From NCBI GenBank assembly GCA_019594025.1, contig JAFDUB010000100.1:1-5620 (forward strand): DNA of 5,620 bases, in the 5' to 3' direction. A model generated the notes under the pieces. That model had not been told where the DNA came from and did no database searches. It worked only from the letters and a program-made list of their open reading frames with translations. Both the position numbers and the translations under genes were made by a program. Each line of letters starts with the position of its first letter. Within the stretch, counting starts at the first letter, position 1. This DNA comes from Thermoplasmata archaeon. Its GTDB lineage: Archaea; Thermoplasmatota; Thermoplasmata; Halarchaeoplasmatales; Halarchaeoplasmataceae. Positions 1 to 5,620 of the stretch are shown here, piece after piece.

Positions 1-53
1 ACTTCGAAGGAATCCGAATCCGAATCGTCTTCTGAAGAGACAGTTGCGGTTTA
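1..53 (-). pseudogene. In-frame continuation of the sixth Ig-like repeat beyond the TAA stop
   Basis: Reading past the stop in the same frame gives TATVSSEDDSDSDSFEV, which is exactly the tail found in the other repeats. Positions 1-50 are identical base for base to 571-620, the tail of the fourth repeat. The stop differs from the usual TAC by one base: the plus strand has t at 51 where 621 has g. This is therefore the severed rest of the same gene rather than a non-coding 3' region. Either the gene carries a real nonsense mutation, or there is a sequence or assembly error. Confidence 0.8.
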
Positions 54-269
54 ACTTCCCGAGTCACCTGAAGAAGTTCCTGTATTGTAAGTTTCGTTCG
101 TGCTTTGACCACCGTCCAATGTTACGCTGATATCGTCATTTCCGACTCCACTGCTCATCTCTATAGTCTGTGTATCGGATTCGTCTCCCGTGTTTTCTAT
201 GGTTGCGGTGACCTCTAATGTATCGCCTTCCACTATATCGTTTGCAGTAACGTCGTAAACGGCAAAATA
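1..269 (-). repeat. Ig/CARDB-like repeat 6 (short form), interrupted by TAA
   Basis: Residues 977-1048 plus the post-stop continuation. The first strand is YFAVYDVTANDIVEGDTLEV and the middle loop (SSGVGNDDISV) is that of repeat 1 rather than repeat 3. The segment just before the stop, NETYNTGTSSGDSGS, differs from the TETFTTGTSSGDAGS of the other copies. The last strands of the domain would be lost at the stop, so the truncated module is unlikely to fold as a full sandwich. Confidence 0.82.
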
Positions 270-3197
270 AGCTCCCTCTAACACTTCAAAAGTATCCTGA
301 TCGGAATCGTCCTCTGAAGAGACAGTAGCGGTGTAACTTCCCGCGTCACCTGAAGAAGTTCCAGTAGTGAACGTTTCGGTCGTGCTTGCACCACCGTCCA
401 ATGTTACGGACACACTGTCTGTACCTATGTTTGGGTCAGTTGTCATCTCTATAGTCTGTGTGTCCGTCTCGTCTCCCGTGTTCTCTATGGTTGCAGTAAC
501 TTCTACTGTTTCGCCCTCAACCACATCGTTCGCGTCCACGTTGTAAACTGCAAAATAACCTGGCCCCAAGACTTCGAAGGAATCCGAATCCGAATCGTCT
601 TCTGAAGAGACAGTTGCGGTGTAACTTCCCGCGTCACCTGAAGAAGTTCCAGTAGTGAACGTTTCGGTCGTGCTTTGACCACCGTCCAATGTTACGGACA
701 CGCTGTCTGTACCTATGTTTGGGTCAGTTGTCATCTCTATAGTCTGTGTGTCCGTCTCATCTCCCGTGTTTTCTATGGTGGCTGTAACCTCTACTGTTTC
801 GCCCTCAACCACATCGTTCGCGTTCACGTTGTACACTGCAAAATAAGCTCCCTCTAACACTTCAAAAGTATCCTGATCGGAATCGTCGTTTGAAGAGACA
901 GTTGCGGTGTAACTTCCCGCGTCACCTGTAGTGGTGCCTGTGGTGAACGTCTCGGAGGTGCTCTCACCGGGATTCAAGGTAACGGAGACGCTGTCACTTC
1001 CGACACCACTGCTCATCTCTACCGTTTGTGTATCCGCTTCGTCTCCCGTGTTCTCTATGGTTGCAGTAACTTCTACTGTTTCGCCTTCAACCACATCGTT
1101 CGCGTCCACGTTGTACACTGCAAAATAACCTGGCTCCAAGACTTCGAAGGAATCCGAATCGGAATCGTCTTCTGAAGAGACCGTAGCGGTGTAGCTTCCC
1201 GCGTCGCCTGCAGAAGTTCCAGTAGTGAACGTTTCGGTCGTGCTTTGACCACCGTCCAATGTTACGGACACGCTGTCTGTACCTATGTTTGGGTCAGTTG
1301 TCATCTCTATAGTCTGTGTGTCCGTCTCGTCTCCCGTGTTCTCTATGGTTGCAGTAACTTCTACTGTTTCGCCTTCAACCACATCGTTCGCGTTCACGTT
1401 GTAAACTGCAAAATAACCTGGCTCCAGTACTTCGAAAGTATCCGAATCCGAATCGTCGTTTGAAGATACAGTTGCGGTGTAGCTTCCCGCGTCGCCTGAA
1501 GAAGTTCCAGTAGTGAACGTTTCGGTCGTGCTTTGACCACCGTCCAATGTTACGCTGATATCGTCATTTCCCACACCGCTGCTCATCTCTACCGTCTGTG
1601 TATCGGAGACGTCTCCCGTGTTCTCTATGGTTGCGGTGACCACCAAATCATCTCCTTCCACTATGTCATCTGCGGTCACCCCGCTCACCTCGAAATAGGC
1701 AGGATCAGGGTCCAATACTTCGAAATCACTCTCCCAAGCGTTTTCTGGCCAATCGTACGGTTCTACTTTTACATCATATATTCCCGGCTCAGTAATATCC
1801 CAGTCATCAATAGGCACTCCGGTAAATGTAACCCATTCGGTCTCGCCTGGTCCCAGTTCTACGGTCACGAACTCTTTATAACTTTCCATATCATCCACAT
1901 AAAGGTCGATCCAGGTACTACCTGTTTCTCCACCGATATTTTCCACTTCGCCCTCTATCGTCACTTCTTCGTCTATATATGCAGGATCCGGATCGATAGA
2001 CCAATCGTTCAATACGAACTCTGCCGGAGGTTCGACTTTCGCCTCCAACGCCCAAGAGTAGTCATTATCGCTCATCCAATCCTGCGACCAGCCCGAAAAG
2101 TGGCCTATACTAGTGATCCAACCACCGTCATCTACATAAGGTTCATAAACTCCAAAAGGAAAATAATCTTCACCTACATCGTTGAACTCTAATACGATCC
2201 AATAGTGATCTTCTTCTATGGCGACAGTATCGACCAGTTCCATCTCATTCCACTGGTAGGTTCCCGGAGATGTATCCTCGGCTGTCTCGGCTATTATGGC
2301 ACCAGGTTCAGTTCCTCCATCCTCGTGAATGTACCCTTTCACAGAGTTGGCCTCGTCGCCTTGACGGTATGCAATCTCAGTTACGATTCCAGCAGGGAGC
2401 TCCATCCTGATGGCACCCCACCAGTCTATACTTCCAACCTGAGCCGTATAATCCTCTGCTTCACCATATCCTAGCACAGTTCCGGGTTCCCAGTATCCAT
2501 TCCATTGACACACTACTCTCATCAGCGTGTACCCCTCGTCAGCATCGCTAGGTACGTCAATTTGACCCGAAACGGTACCACCTTCTGAAGTTACTCCAAG
2601 GTCGTACCTCTTTTCGCTGCCCACGAGGTTATTATCACCATACCAGTCAAAAAACACGTTCACGTACTGATCATCTGGGCTGGGGCCCACCGTGACCTCG
2701 ATGGAATACTGTTCTCCTGGTATCAGGCTATTCGTTCTATTACCTTCAGTTTCAGTGAAGTCAGCATAACCGTCATCGTCTCCCGACGGGTTATCGATCC
2801 CATAAAATTGAACCTCCTCGACATATTCATCAAGACTAGTATCTCCATCTATAGGATATTCATCATAATCCTCTGGATCAACAACATTATCACCTGGTGA
2901 ATAACCAATACGACTATCTATATCGGATCGGTGTGCGGCATCGTACTTATAATACCAATCGTCCGTAGGGGAATACATAGGCGAGGGATCATTAGATGTT
3001 TTCTGGGATGATATATCTCTCAATTCTCCATCATCCTCGGTGATATAAGCATCCTCCCTATAATCTGGTTTTATCTCTTCGGATTTTTGTTCATAACTCT
3101 CGATTCCTTCCGTCCAAAAAGGAACACTAACGCTCATCACTATCAATAAAAAAGCTGTAAGTGAAACTGCTAACATAGAGTTGCGTGAGAGGGGCAT
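51..3197 (-). CDS. Large secreted acidic multi-domain surface protein (GEVED, CARDB-like and six tandem Ig-like repeats), probably truncated by a nonsense codon
   Basis: This 1048-residue protein is probably exported and acts on or outside the cell surface, perhaps in adhesion or as a stalk; no enzymatic motif is visible. Residues 1-28 form a signal peptide or anchor (Arg5, then hydrophobic 8-28). Residues 30-125 are a polar, acidic linker. Residues 125-253 match the GEVED pattern: FYGID, DFTE, a VNVFFDWYGD strand and the closing GYGEAEDY at 243-250. Residues 256-390 look like another beta-sandwich, rich in Trp and Tyr. Residues 392-494 are a divergent CARDB-like domain, followed from Tyr501 by repeats of 94 or 96 residues. 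ATG at 3197 is chosen because it keeps Arg5 before the hydrophobic stretch; GGGA lies 5 nt upstream. The TAA at 51-53 replaces a repeat-conserved Tyr codon and the frame stays open beyond it, so the true C-terminus, including any anchor, lies outside the window. Domain calls are from pattern memory; the repeat architecture is seen directly. Confidence 0.88.
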   Translation of the reverse strand: MPLSRNSMLAVSLTAFLLIVMSVSVPFWTEGIESYEQKSEEIKPDYREDAYITEDDGELRDISSQKTSNDPSPMYSPTDDWYYKYDAAHRSDIDSRIGYSPGDNVVDPEDYDEYPIDGDTSLDEYVEEVQFYGIDNPSGDDDGYADFTETEGNRTNSLIPGEQYSIEVTVGPSPDDQYVNVFFDWYGDNNLVGSEKRYDLGVTSEGGTVSGQIDVPSDADEGYTLMRVVCQWNGYWEPGTVLGYGEAEDYTAQVGSIDWWGAIRMELPAGIVTEIAYRQGDEANSVKGYIHEDGGTEPGAIIAETAEDTSPGTYQWNEMELVDTVAIEEDHYWIVLEFNDVGEDYFPFGVYEPYVDDGGWITSIGHFSGWSQDWMSDNDYSWALEAKVEPPAEFVLNDWSIDPDPAYIDEEVTIEGEVENIGGETGSTWIDLYVDDMESYKEFVTVELGPGETEWVTFTGVPIDDWDITEPGIYDVKVEPYDWPENAWESDFEVLDPDPAYFEVSGVTADDIVEGDDLVVTATIENTGDVSDTQTVEMSSGVGNDDISVTLDGGQSTTETFTTGTSSGDAGSYTATVSSNDDSDSDTFEVLEPGYFAVYNVNANDVVEGETVEVTATIENTGDETDTQTIEMTTDPNIGTDSVSVTLDGGQSTTETFTTGTSAGDAGSYTATVSSEDDSDSDSFEVLEPGYFAVYNVDANDVVEGETVEVTATIENTGDEADTQTVEMSSGVGSDSVSVTLNPGESTSETFTTGTTTGDAGSYTATVSSNDDSDQDTFEVLEGAYFAVYNVNANDVVEGETVEVTATIENTGDETDTQTIEMTTDPNIGTDSVSVTLDGGQSTTETFTTGTSSGDAGSYTATVSSEDDSDSDSFEVLGPGYFAVYNVDANDVVEGETVEVTATIENTGDETDTQTIEMTTDPNIGTDSVSVTLDGGASTTETFTTGTSSGDAGSYTATVSSEDDSDQDTFEVLEGAYFAVYDVTANDIVEGDTLEVTATIENTGDESDTQTIEMSSGVGNDDISVTLDGGQSTNETYNTGTSSGDSGS
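270..557 (-). repeat. Ig/CARDB-like repeat 5 (96 aa, long form)
   Basis: Residues 881-976, with the long PNIGTD loop. LDGGASTTETF replaces LDGGQSTTETF through the plus-strand change cttgca for ctttga. Its SDQDTFEVLEGA tail is the one seen in repeat 3, so tail types alternate along the array. Confidence 0.88.
558..845 (-). repeat. Ig/CARDB-like repeat 4 (96 aa, long form)
   Basis: Residues 785-880, with the long PNIGTD loop. It is nearly identical to repeat 2 at DNA level. Its tail (571-620) is the exact match to the post-stop segment at 1-50, at an offset of 570 bp, which equals the length of one long plus one short repeat. Confidence 0.88.
846..1127 (-). repeat. Ig/CARDB-like repeat 3 (94 aa, short form, most divergent middle)
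   Basis: Residues 691-784, YFAVYNVDANDVVEG onward. It has the short loop (MSSGVGSDSVSV) and a distinctive segment, LNPGESTSETFTTGTTTGDAG, where the other copies have LDGG(Q/A)ST(T/N)E. Its tail SDQDTFEVLEGA is shared with repeat 5. It looks like a copy that escaped the most recent homogenisation. Confidence 0.86.
1128..1415 (-). repeat. Ig/CARDB-like repeat 2 (96 aa, long form)
   Basis: Residues 595-690, YFAVYNVNANDVVEG onward, with the long middle loop MTTDPNIGTDSVSV (two extra residues). By eye it differs from repeat 4 at about 14 of 288 bases, and 1212-1328 is identical to 642-758 (117 bp). This is far closer than protein-level selection alone would require. Confidence 0.88.
1416..1697 (-). 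repeat. Ig/CARDB-like repeat 1 (94 aa, short form)
   Basis: Residues 501-594, starting at YFEVSGVTADDIVEGDD. It has the short middle loop (MSSGVGNDDISV) and ends in an Asp/Ser-rich turn followed by DTFEVLEPG. Its first strand differs from the YFAVYNV of copies 2-5, which suggests it is the oldest or edge copy. The pattern VEGDxxxVTATIENTGD is typical of CARDB-type sandwich domains of archaeal surface proteins. Confidence 0.85.
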
Positions 3198-3240
3198 TGA
3201 TATCCCTATACATAAATATGCCTGTTAGCGGTATTAATAC
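3198..3240 (-). promoter_or_regulatory. Probable promoter and leader of the surface-protein gene
   Basis: Read on the minus strand, this stretch has two AT-rich candidates. GTATTAATAC lies at about 3231-3240; its distance would place transcription start near 3208, giving a leader of about 10 nt. ATATTTATG at 3211-3219 is rather close to the ATG. A weak Shine-Dalgarno-like GGGA sits at 3203-3206, 5 nt before the start codon. Which box is used cannot be decided from sequence alone. Confidence 0.4.
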
Positions 3241-3384
3241 CTTACTCCGATTATCCCATCATAGGATTAAGATATAGCGGGGGTTCATCTCAGGATATCA
3301 GGATATAATTATAGAGAAACTTGTTCCTTAATCGCTATAGAAGGTAAGCGGCTTGTCTAAAAATGACCAATTTGATATAAAGCG
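3241..3384. other. Intergenic stretch without a supported gene
   Basis: This is the central part of the 221-bp divergent region between the surface-protein and AEC genes. Apart from the CAGGATAT tandem repeat and AT-rich segments such as GGATATAATTATAG (3301-3314) and TTTGATATAAAG (3371-3382), I see no RNA gene, open frame or long repeat. Confidence 0.6.
3291..3306. repeat. Perfect 8-bp tandem repeat with an inverted partner near the surface-gene start
   Basis: CAGGATAT occurs twice in a row. The internal GGATATCA at 3293-3300 also has its exact reverse complement, TGATATCC, at 3198-3205, directly next to the surface-protein start codon. Such paired sites in a divergent intergenic region could bind a regulator, but elements of this size in AT-rich DNA also arise by chance. 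Confidence 0.35.
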
Positions 3385-3397
3385 AACTTTTTAAATA
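3385..3397 (+). promoter_or_regulatory. Archaeal TATA box (with possible BRE) for the AEC permease
   Basis: The sequence AACTTTTTAAATA sits about 26 nt before the ATG at 3419, with purine-containing CGAA just upstream as a possible BRE. That spacing puts transcription start at or next to the A of the ATG, so the mRNA should be leaderless. There is no Shine-Dalgarno motif between box and start; the spacer is pyrimidine-rich. Confidence 0.7.
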
Positions 3398-3418
3398 ATT
3401 CCCCCTCCCTACCAAAAC

Positions 3419-4489
3419 ATGAATTTTATAAGCATCATGCAGAGCATTCTACCATACATAAGTGGGTTGTACACACTTCCATGGATAATAGTCGGCTTGA
3501 TAGTTTCATATCTGCTAGCGAAACCATTCGGACAAGAGCGTGTAGATGGAGTGATGAAAAAATTTGGTCTTGTATTATTGTTCGTCTTCATCCCTTTGTT
3601 GATGTTTAGAATATTTATTAATATATCATTTGGAAAGCAAGAGCTCATATTCACAGGTATAACTTTCGGTGTTCTCGGCTTCATGTACCTGCTGGCGTAT
3701 TTCTTAGGTAAGATCGAAGCGAAAAAATTAGAGATCAGCGGGATGAATAAAAGAATATTTTTAAAGACAGTATTGACGAACCAGGGGAGGAGCGCAGCCT
3801 TCGTAGGGGGTGCTCTTCTCGCTATAGAAAAGTGGGCGGCTCCGGCAGGAATATACATCGCATTGGTCGGTGTTGGTCTTTTTGCGATCATACCATACGT
3901 TCTCTCGGTTATGCACAAGCATGAAAGAAAGAATAACATGAAGGAAGAAAGTTCGCCTTTGCCCTGGTACCTTAGGTTATACCCATGGTATCTGCTCTCC
4001 TTTATAATAGCAGCTATACTGATCCATCATTTTTTTGGGATCACTACCCGATCTCTAGGGGACGGAGGTACCGTATTGTTTTTCATCACTGCCCTAACTA
4101 TCCCCGCAGCGCTCTATTATGTGGGTTCAGGCATACACCCTAAAGATTTAAAACTAGGTGAGATGAGGAAGATGATATTTCCAAAGAAAAAAGGAGGGGA
4201 TAGAGATTTCGATTGGGCGGTCGGGCGCAACGCATTCCTAACAACTATGGTCTACACCCCTATCATTATAACACTTGTATTCACACCTCTCATGTTTTTT
4301 GGGATCATACCGACCGCATGGTTTGCCGTGATAGTCATCAACTCGATACTTCCAATAACAAGTACCAATATGTTCCTTTTACCCTACGGTTTAAATCCTA
4401 AAGGAACTGCACTTTCGATCACATGGACTACAGTTGTGTCTATACCATTAGTGCTTATATTGATACCCGTATTATCGACGGTATTTTGA
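3419..4489 (+). CDS. Auxin efflux carrier (AEC) family permease
   Basis: This 356-residue integral membrane protein probably moves a small organic anion across the cytoplasmic membrane. I see about ten hydrophobic segments, near residues 12-34, 49-69, 77-97, 116-136, 143-163, 187-206, 217-237, 273-293, 297-320 and 332-354. A charged loop at about 164-182 separates two halves of five, the 5+5 plan of AEC/PIN-type carriers. The TNQGRSAAFVGGALL segment (120-134) and the SILPITSTNMFLLPYGL segment (309-325) lie where the family has its helix-breaking Asn/Pro crossovers in helices 4 and 9. Length is normal for prokaryotic AEC proteins (roughly 300-400). The ATG at 3419 matches a leaderless start. 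Family members include malate and malonate carriers; the substrate here cannot be read from sequence. The following gene, also a putative carboxylate permease in the same direction, suggests a carboxylate. The basic loop 250-262 (KKMIFPKKKGG region) is probably cytoplasmic. Confidence 0.78.
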   Translation: MNFISIMQSILPYISGLYTLPWIIVGLIVSYLLAKPFGQERVDGVMKKFGLVLLFVFIPLLMFRIFINISFGKQELIFTGITFGVLGFMYLLAYFLGKIEAKKLEISGMNKRIFLKTVLTNQGRSAAFVGGALLAIEKWAAPAGIYIALVGVGLFAIIPYVLSVMHKHERKNNMKEESSPLPWYLRLYPWYLLSFIIAAILIHHFFGITTRSLGDGGTVLFFITALTIPAALYYVGSGIHPKDLKLGEMRKMIFPKKKGGDRDFDWAVGRNAFLTTMVYTPIIITLVFTPLMFFGIIPTAWFAVIVINSILPITSTNMFLLPYGLNPKGTALSITWTTVVSIPLVLILIPVLSTVF

Positions 4490-4508
4490 GGGTACAGACG
4501 AAACCCTC
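4488..4508 (+). terminator. Small hairpin overlapping the AEC stop codon, possible terminator
   Basis: GAGGGT (4488-4493) pairs perfectly with ACCCTC (4503-4508) across a 9-nt loop. The stem begins inside the TGA stop codon. Only a weak T-rich stretch (ctttgtt, near 4516) follows. Archaeal termination relies mainly on U-tracts, so this may slow or process the transcript rather than end it. Confidence 0.3.
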
Positions 4509-4534
4509 TTCGCAACTTTGTTCCCTATGCAAAA

Positions 4535-4547
4535 AGCTTATAATATA
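4535..4547 (+). promoter_or_regulatory. Archaeal TATA box for the LctP-like permease
   Basis: AGCTTATAATATA ends about 22 nt before the ATG at 4570, with its centre near 4541-4543. This places the start of transcription within a few bases of the ATG, again a leaderless arrangement. The preceding AAAAA could act as BRE. It implies the second transporter can be transcribed independently of the first. Confidence 0.65.
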
Positions 4548-4569
4548 CTGATTATAGGCCTTTAATAAT

Positions 4570-5620
4570 ATGATGCTGGCACTTAAGTTCTTCCTGGTGC
4601 TCTTACCCCTTCTAGTAGTCTTCGTTGGCATCCTATTTTTTCGGAGAAATGCCGCGGAGATGGCAGTGGTAGGATTGATAATCTGCTTTGCAATTGCAGT
4701 ATCTTTCTTCGAAACTAGCTTGTTCGTAGCAACTGCCGCAACCATCTACGGTTTTTTGCAGTCATTTGGTATCAGTATCGCTATCGTATTTACCATGCTC
4801 CTGATCTTCATCATGAGAGAAGTGGGTGCATTAGAAACCATATCGAAAGCGATAAAAAGGGTGGCGCACACCCGTGAAGAGCAAGCTCTCTTCATAGGTA
4901 TAGGTTTTGGAACTTTTGTTACCTCTTTAGGCGTAGTGACTCCCGCGCTTTTCCCTCCCCTCCTCATCGCTATGGGATTTGGTCCGAGTTCTGCAGTGGC
5001 TATCTCCGTTCTAGGGTATAATGCAAGTACGAGTTTTGCAATACTTTCGATACCCATAACCCTTCCCGCTGATCTTTTTGCAGGAGAGGTGGGCATGACC
5101 GCTCTAGAATTCGGATATGAATTTGCGTTCAAGATATCCTTGTTCCTACCTGTTATAGCCACGATCATCTCGTGTGCCATGCTTTGGATTGTAGGAGGTT
5201 TAAAATCTTTAAAAAAAGGGATAGTCCCTGCGGTCCTCTCAGGTTTAGTTATCGGTTTATCATGCATATTTTTGGTCCTGATAAGGGCGCCGATAATGAT
5301 TTTGGGAGTCGTAGCGGGACTCATCTCTATGATAGTACTATACATCTACTTTCGATTCGATAGGAAGAGAAAAGGAATAGAATTGGAACAAGACCCCATA
5401 GATAGGAAAAAACTGGTCAGAGCTCTCTCGCCGTGGTTACTTCTGATAATATTAGCGTCAATAGCAAGTATACCCTCGGTGAACGTATTTTTAAGATCAC
5501 TAGATCCCGGATTCACCAGTTGGATAATCGCCTATGAAACCATCGAATTCAACGTCTTCGCCCAGGTTTACTTTTGGATAGCCGTTTCCGCTTTAGCTTC
5601 TTTCTATCTTTTGAAGCCAA
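4570..5620 (+). CDS. L-lactate permease (LctP/LldP) family-like transporter, 3' end outside the window
   Basis: The frame is open from ATG 4570 to the right edge, 350 residues; the family is usually about 500-560, so roughly two thirds are present. The first in-frame start after the upstream TAG at 4555 is ATG 4570 (a second ATG follows immediately), and the TATA spacing supports it. The protein is very hydrophobic, with several helices, and a charged stretch at about 262-282 is probably a loop. Residues 106-170, ALFIGIGFGTFVTSLGVVTP and onward through PPLLIAMGFGPSSAVAISVLGYNASTSFAILSIPITLPADL in separate pieces, align by eye with the conserved core of LldP (FGAFLEG, GFGAPVAI, LVGLGF, NTAPVAFGAMGIPI). 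Known members import L-lactate, D-lactate or glycolate with protons. The EGxxGFGxP signature is altered here to TSLGVVTP, losing the Glu and several Gly, so the substrate may differ. Confidence 0.75.
   Translation, partial: MMLALKFFLVLLPLLVVFVGILFFRRNAAEMAVVGLIICFAIAVSFFETSLFVATAATIYGFLQSFGISIAIVFTMLLIFIMREVGALETISKAIKRVAHTREEQALFIGIGFGTFVTSLGVVTPALFPPLLIAMGFGPSSAVAISVLGYNASTSFAILSIPITLPADLFAGEVGMTALEFGYEFAFKISLFLPVIATIISCAMLWIVGGLKSLKKGIVPAVLSGLVIGLSCIFLVLIRAPIMILGVVAGLISMIVLYIYFRFDRKRKGIELEQDPIDRKKLVRALSPWLLLIILASIASIPSVNVFLRSLDPGFTSWIIAYETIEFNVFAQVYFWIAVSALASFYLLKP

Noticed and set aside
51..53. Recoded stop codon
   Set aside because: The codon is TAA; archaeal pyrrolysine uses TAG and selenocysteine uses TGA, and no recoding structure is apparent.
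1..1697. CRISPR array or DNA-level satellite
   Set aside because: The periodicity of 282 or 288 bp keeps the reading frame and encodes a conserved domain, so the repeats are protein modules, not spacers or satellite DNA.
675..2192. Plus-strand open frames at 675-857, 931-1128, 1245-1463 and 1533-2192
   Set aside because: They lie opposite the repeat-coding strand. Their shared starts (MTTVQCY) simply mirror the repeat DNA, and the predicted proteins look like no known family.
2205..2474. Plus-strand open frame opposite the GEVED-coding region
   Set aside because: It is antisense to a strongly supported coding region, with no promoter or start signal and no recognisable motif.
3409..3939. 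Minus-strand open frame of 176 residues
   Set aside because: It is antisense to the AEC permease; its composition is that of a reverse-complemented membrane protein.
4455..5345. Minus-strand open frames at 4455-4745 and 4746-5345
   Set aside because: They are shadows of the LctP-like gene on the plus strand, which has a good start, promoter and family resemblance.

Overview
The window looks like a piece of an archaeal chromosome, most likely euryarchaeal. AT-rich TATA-like boxes sit about 26 nt upstream of the start codons of both plus-strand genes, with no Shine-Dalgarno motif between, which is the layout of leaderless archaeal transcripts. ATA, AGA and AGG codons are common. The large secreted protein is built from CARDB-like and GEVED-like modules and is very rich in Asp and Glu. 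That acidity would fit a salty habitat, but the two transporters do not help decide this and no lineage can be named with confidence.

Layout. Positions 1-3197 on the minus strand hold a large exported, multi-domain protein: a signal peptide or anchor, an acidic linker, a GEVED domain, a second beta-sandwich-like domain, one divergent CARDB-like domain, then five complete and one interrupted tandem Ig/CARDB-like repeats of 94 or 96 residues. The repeats are also close copies at DNA level. The sixth copy is cut by TAA at 51-53, where the other copies have a TAC tyrosine codon. The reading frame continues in repeat-like sequence to the window edge, so the gene appears to be broken by a nonsense change, or the sequence is wrong there.

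Positions 3198-3418 are a divergent intergenic region carrying the promoter of the plus-strand transporter, probably the promoter of the surface protein, and a small tandem/inverted repeat that could be an operator. Positions 3419-4489 (+) encode a complete ten-helix permease of the auxin efflux carrier (AEC) type. After 80 bp with a small hairpin and another TATA box, 4570-5620 (+) begins a permease resembling the L-lactate permease (LctP/LldP) family, which runs off the right edge.

Together the plus-strand genes suggest a small organic-anion transport locus, each gene with its own promoter. No functional tie between it and the surface protein is visible. I found no RNA gene, CRISPR array, insertion sequence or defence system. 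The most unusual material is the repeat array and its interrupted last copy.
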